From: Streptomyces alfalfae
GTDB taxonomy: Bacteria; Actinomycetota; Actinomycetes; Streptomycetales; Streptomycetaceae
Assembly (NCBI RefSeq): GCF_004127445.1
Contig: NZ_QEXM01000040.1
Span: 62,001-126,000 of the forward strand
DNA length: 64,000 bases
Direction: 5' to 3'
How positions within the stretch are numbered: position 1 is the stretch's first letter; each line of letters starts with the position of its first letter. Positions 62,678 to 64,000 of this stretch are shown one piece after another. The translations under genes were made by a program, and so were the position numbers. The notes beneath the pieces are model-generated. The model was given only the letters and a program-made list of their open reading frames with translations. It had not been told where the DNA came from and did not search any database.

Positions 62678-63352
62678 GTGACGCACGAGACACGCAGCGG
62701 GCCCGGCGAGAGCACCGGGCCCGTCGAGACCATCGAGACCGACACCGGTACGGCGCGGATCACCTGGCGCACGGCACGGGAGCCGCGCCTCCTGCTGGCC
62801 GTCAGCCACGGCGCGGGCGGCGGCATCGAGGCCAGGGACCTGAAGGCGCTCGCGGCCGAGCTGCCCGCCCACGGAGTGACCGTGGCCCTCGTGGAGCAGC
62901 CCTGGCGGGTGGCGGGCAAGAAGCTGGCGCCCGCGCCCAGGACGCTGGACGCCGGGTGGCGGGGCATCTGGCCCGCGCTGGCGGAGCGGGGGCTGCCCGT
63001 GATCTCCGGGGGCCGCAGCGCGGGCGCCCGCGTCGCCTGCCGCACCGCGGCCGAGCTCGGCGCCGCCGCCGTGCTCGCCCTCAGCTTCCCGCTGCACCCC
63101 CCGGGCAAGCCGGAGAAGTCGCGCGCCGACGAACTGCTCGGCGCGGGCGTGCCCGTACTCGTCGTGCAGGGCGGCAACGACCCGTTCGGCAGGCCCGCCG
63201 AGTTCCCGGCCGGCGACGGCTACGAGCTGGCGGAAGTCCCGTACGCCGACCACGGTTTCGCCGTGCCCAAGCGGGCGGAGATCGGCCAGGACGAGGCCGT
63301 GAAGCGCGTCACGGACGCCGTGGTGCGCTGGACGGGAATGTTGGACGCGTGA
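62678..63352 (+). CDS. alpha/beta-hydrolase family protein
   Basis: A 224-residue protein with the nucleophile elbow GGRSAGARVA and PVLVVQGGNDPFG, as well as a late YADHGFAVPKR for the catalytic His. It resembles KANL3/Tex30-type and dienelactone-hydrolase-like proteins. The substrate is unknown. It lies immediately behind the SRAP gene, and its 3' end contains the sigma-R promoter of sigR. Confidence 0.85.
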   Translation: MTHETRSGPGESTGPVETIETDTGTARITWRTAREPRLLLAVSHGAGGGIEARDLKALAAELPAHGVTVALVEQPWRVAGKKLAPAPRTLDAGWRGIWPALAERGLPVISGGRSAGARVACRTAAELGAAAVLALSFPLHPPGKPEKSRADELLGAGVPVLVVQGGNDPFGRPAEFPAGDGYELAEVPYADHGFAVPKRAEIGQDEAVKRVTDAVVRWTGMLDA

Positions 63353-63360
63353 CCTCTGTT
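63335..63360 (+). promoter_or_regulatory. sigma-R type promoter (sigRp2)
   Basis: GGAAT (63335-63339), exactly 18 bases, then GTT (63358-63360). This perfect sigma-R match lies at the end of the upstream hydrolase gene. In S. coelicolor the second sigR promoter is autoregulated in this way and its transcript encodes the longer sigma-R prime. Confidence 0.88.
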
Positions 63361-63419
63361 GTCGCGAACAGACGGTGAACACCGTCGTCGACCTGTTCGT
63401 ACGAGAGGGAGTCCGCCGC

Positions 63420-63584
63420 ATGGGTCCGACCATCTGCCCGAACCGCTCCAGCGCCTCTGACCTGGAGTGGACGGTACTGAGCGCACCCAAAAGCGCACCT
63501 ATTCGGGCGGCGCGCGGAGCGGATCGTCGTCTATCCTCCGATTCGAGTGGGGCTGCTTTCGGCCTCGCCACGTCGTTGGAGGAG
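63420..63584 (+). other. N-terminal extension encoding sigma-R prime
   Basis: The ATG at 63420 is in frame with the sigR GTG at 63585 and no stop intervenes. The distance is exactly 55 codons, the extension length reported for the unstable sigma-R prime isoform of S. coelicolor. A GAGGGAG lies about 9 bases upstream. The extension is rich in Ser, Ala and Arg, with one Cys near its start. Confidence 0.85.
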
Positions 63585-64000
63585 GTGGGTCCGGTCACTG
63601 GGACCGACGCGGGGACCGAGCACGGTCAGGCGGAGCAGCCCCGAGAGAATCCGGAGAGGTCCGAGACGGCCGCGGAGCGCACGGCCCGCTTCGAGCGGGA
63701 CGCACTGACCTTCCTGGATCAGATGTACTCGGCGGCGCTGCGCATGACGCGCAACCCGGCGGACGCGGAGGACCTGGTGCAGGAGACGTACGCCAAGGCG
63801 TACGCGTCGTTCCACCAGTTCCGTGAGGGCACCAACCTCAAGGCCTGGCTCTACCGCATCCTCACCAACACGTTCATCAACTCCTACCGCAAGAAGCAGC
63901 GCGAGCCGCAGCGCAGCGCCGCCGAGGAGATCGAGGACTGGCAGCTCGCGCGGGCCGAGTCGCACATGTCCACCGGTCTGCGCTCCGCCGAGTCGCAGGC
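63585..64000 (+). CDS. sigR: SigR: ECF sigma factor for thiol-oxidative stress, N-terminal part
   Basis: The gene runs off the window. Sigma region 2 is visible: ARFERDALTFLDQMYSAALR, then NPADAEDLVQETYAKAY and LKAWLYRILTNTFINSYRKK. These match SigR, which directs transcription of thioredoxin, mycothiol and related genes and is held by the zinc anti-sigma RsrA, expected just beyond the edge. The GTG at 63585 has GGAGGAG almost touching it; the longer start at 63420 makes sigma-R prime. Confidence 0.93.
   Translation, partial: MGPVTGTDAGTEHGQAEQPRENPERSETAAERTARFERDALTFLDQMYSAALRMTRNPADAEDLVQETYAKAYASFHQFREGTNLKAWLYRILTNTFINSYRKKQREPQRSAAEEIEDWQLARAESHMSTGLRSAESQ

Overview
The window is high-GC actinobacterial chromosome, almost certainly Streptomyces. 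Supporting signs are very strong G/C bias at third codon positions, many GTG starts, a wblC/whiB7 gene, mycothiol-linked mycoredoxin, adnAB, sigR and a UPF0182 membrane protein. From memory, the gene order follows the S. coelicolor core region between moeZ and sigR. Much of it is also collinear with the mycobacterial block adnAB - nudC - mrx1 - uvrD2 - whiB7 - ABC1 kinase - PDZ/Lon protease - UPF0182. No transposase, phage gene, CRISPR array or rRNA was seen.

Layout. 1-6 kb: the end of a sugar-nucleotide epimerase, a spherulin-4-like protein, the sulfurtransferase moeZ, and two tandem Tap-type lipoprotein peptidases. 6-9 kb: a large flippase-like membrane protein with a degenerate kinase domain. 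9-20 kb: an alkyltransferase-like repair protein, the adnA/adnB double-strand-break resection pair with a lipoprotein gene between them, an M20 dipeptidase and nudC. 20.5-30 kb: an accessory island made of a secreted RHS toxin with a deaminase-like C-terminus, a probable immunity protein, a small secreted protein and an ABC ATPase/permease pair. 30-36 kb: mycoredoxin, uvrD2, the wblC leader and wblC with a coupled gene, a zinc ribbon and an ABC1 kinase. 36-50 kb: a ThiF-like protein, a YgjP-type peptidase, a TerD/AIM24 trio, Nudix, DUF2342-type zincin, an epimerase-like protein, moaE, a PDZ-Lon protease, a PPA1309-family protein and a UPF0182 protein. 50-54 kb: two identical initiator tRNAs flanking a Sel1-repeat gene, then a collapsed ABC-transporter remnant. 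54-64 kb: a divergent Fur-family regulator/catalase pair, CBS protein, hisN, TetR, SMR exporter, aroA-rsgA, an M50 peptidase, a SRAP (HMCES-type) protein, a hydrolase and the start of sigR.

Regulatory themes. Three promoters match the sigma-R consensus GGAAT-N18-GTT exactly. They precede moeZ, mycoredoxin and sigR, so the two ends and the middle of the window are tied to the thiol-oxidative stress response. The wblC leader carries a promoter with an AT-rich block beside the -35, a long leader ORF, a hairpin at its stop codon and an intrinsic terminator, as expected for antibiotic-induced attenuation. sigR itself, reported as a WblC target, lies 30 kb away and shows the two-start arrangement (sigma-R and the 55-residue-longer sigma-R prime). 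At least thirteen genes have a -10-like hexamer six or seven bases before the start codon, suggesting leaderless transcripts.

The most likely little-described element is the 20.5-30 kb island, which interrupts an otherwise conserved stress and DNA-repair block. All assignments come from reading the sequence; no database search was run.
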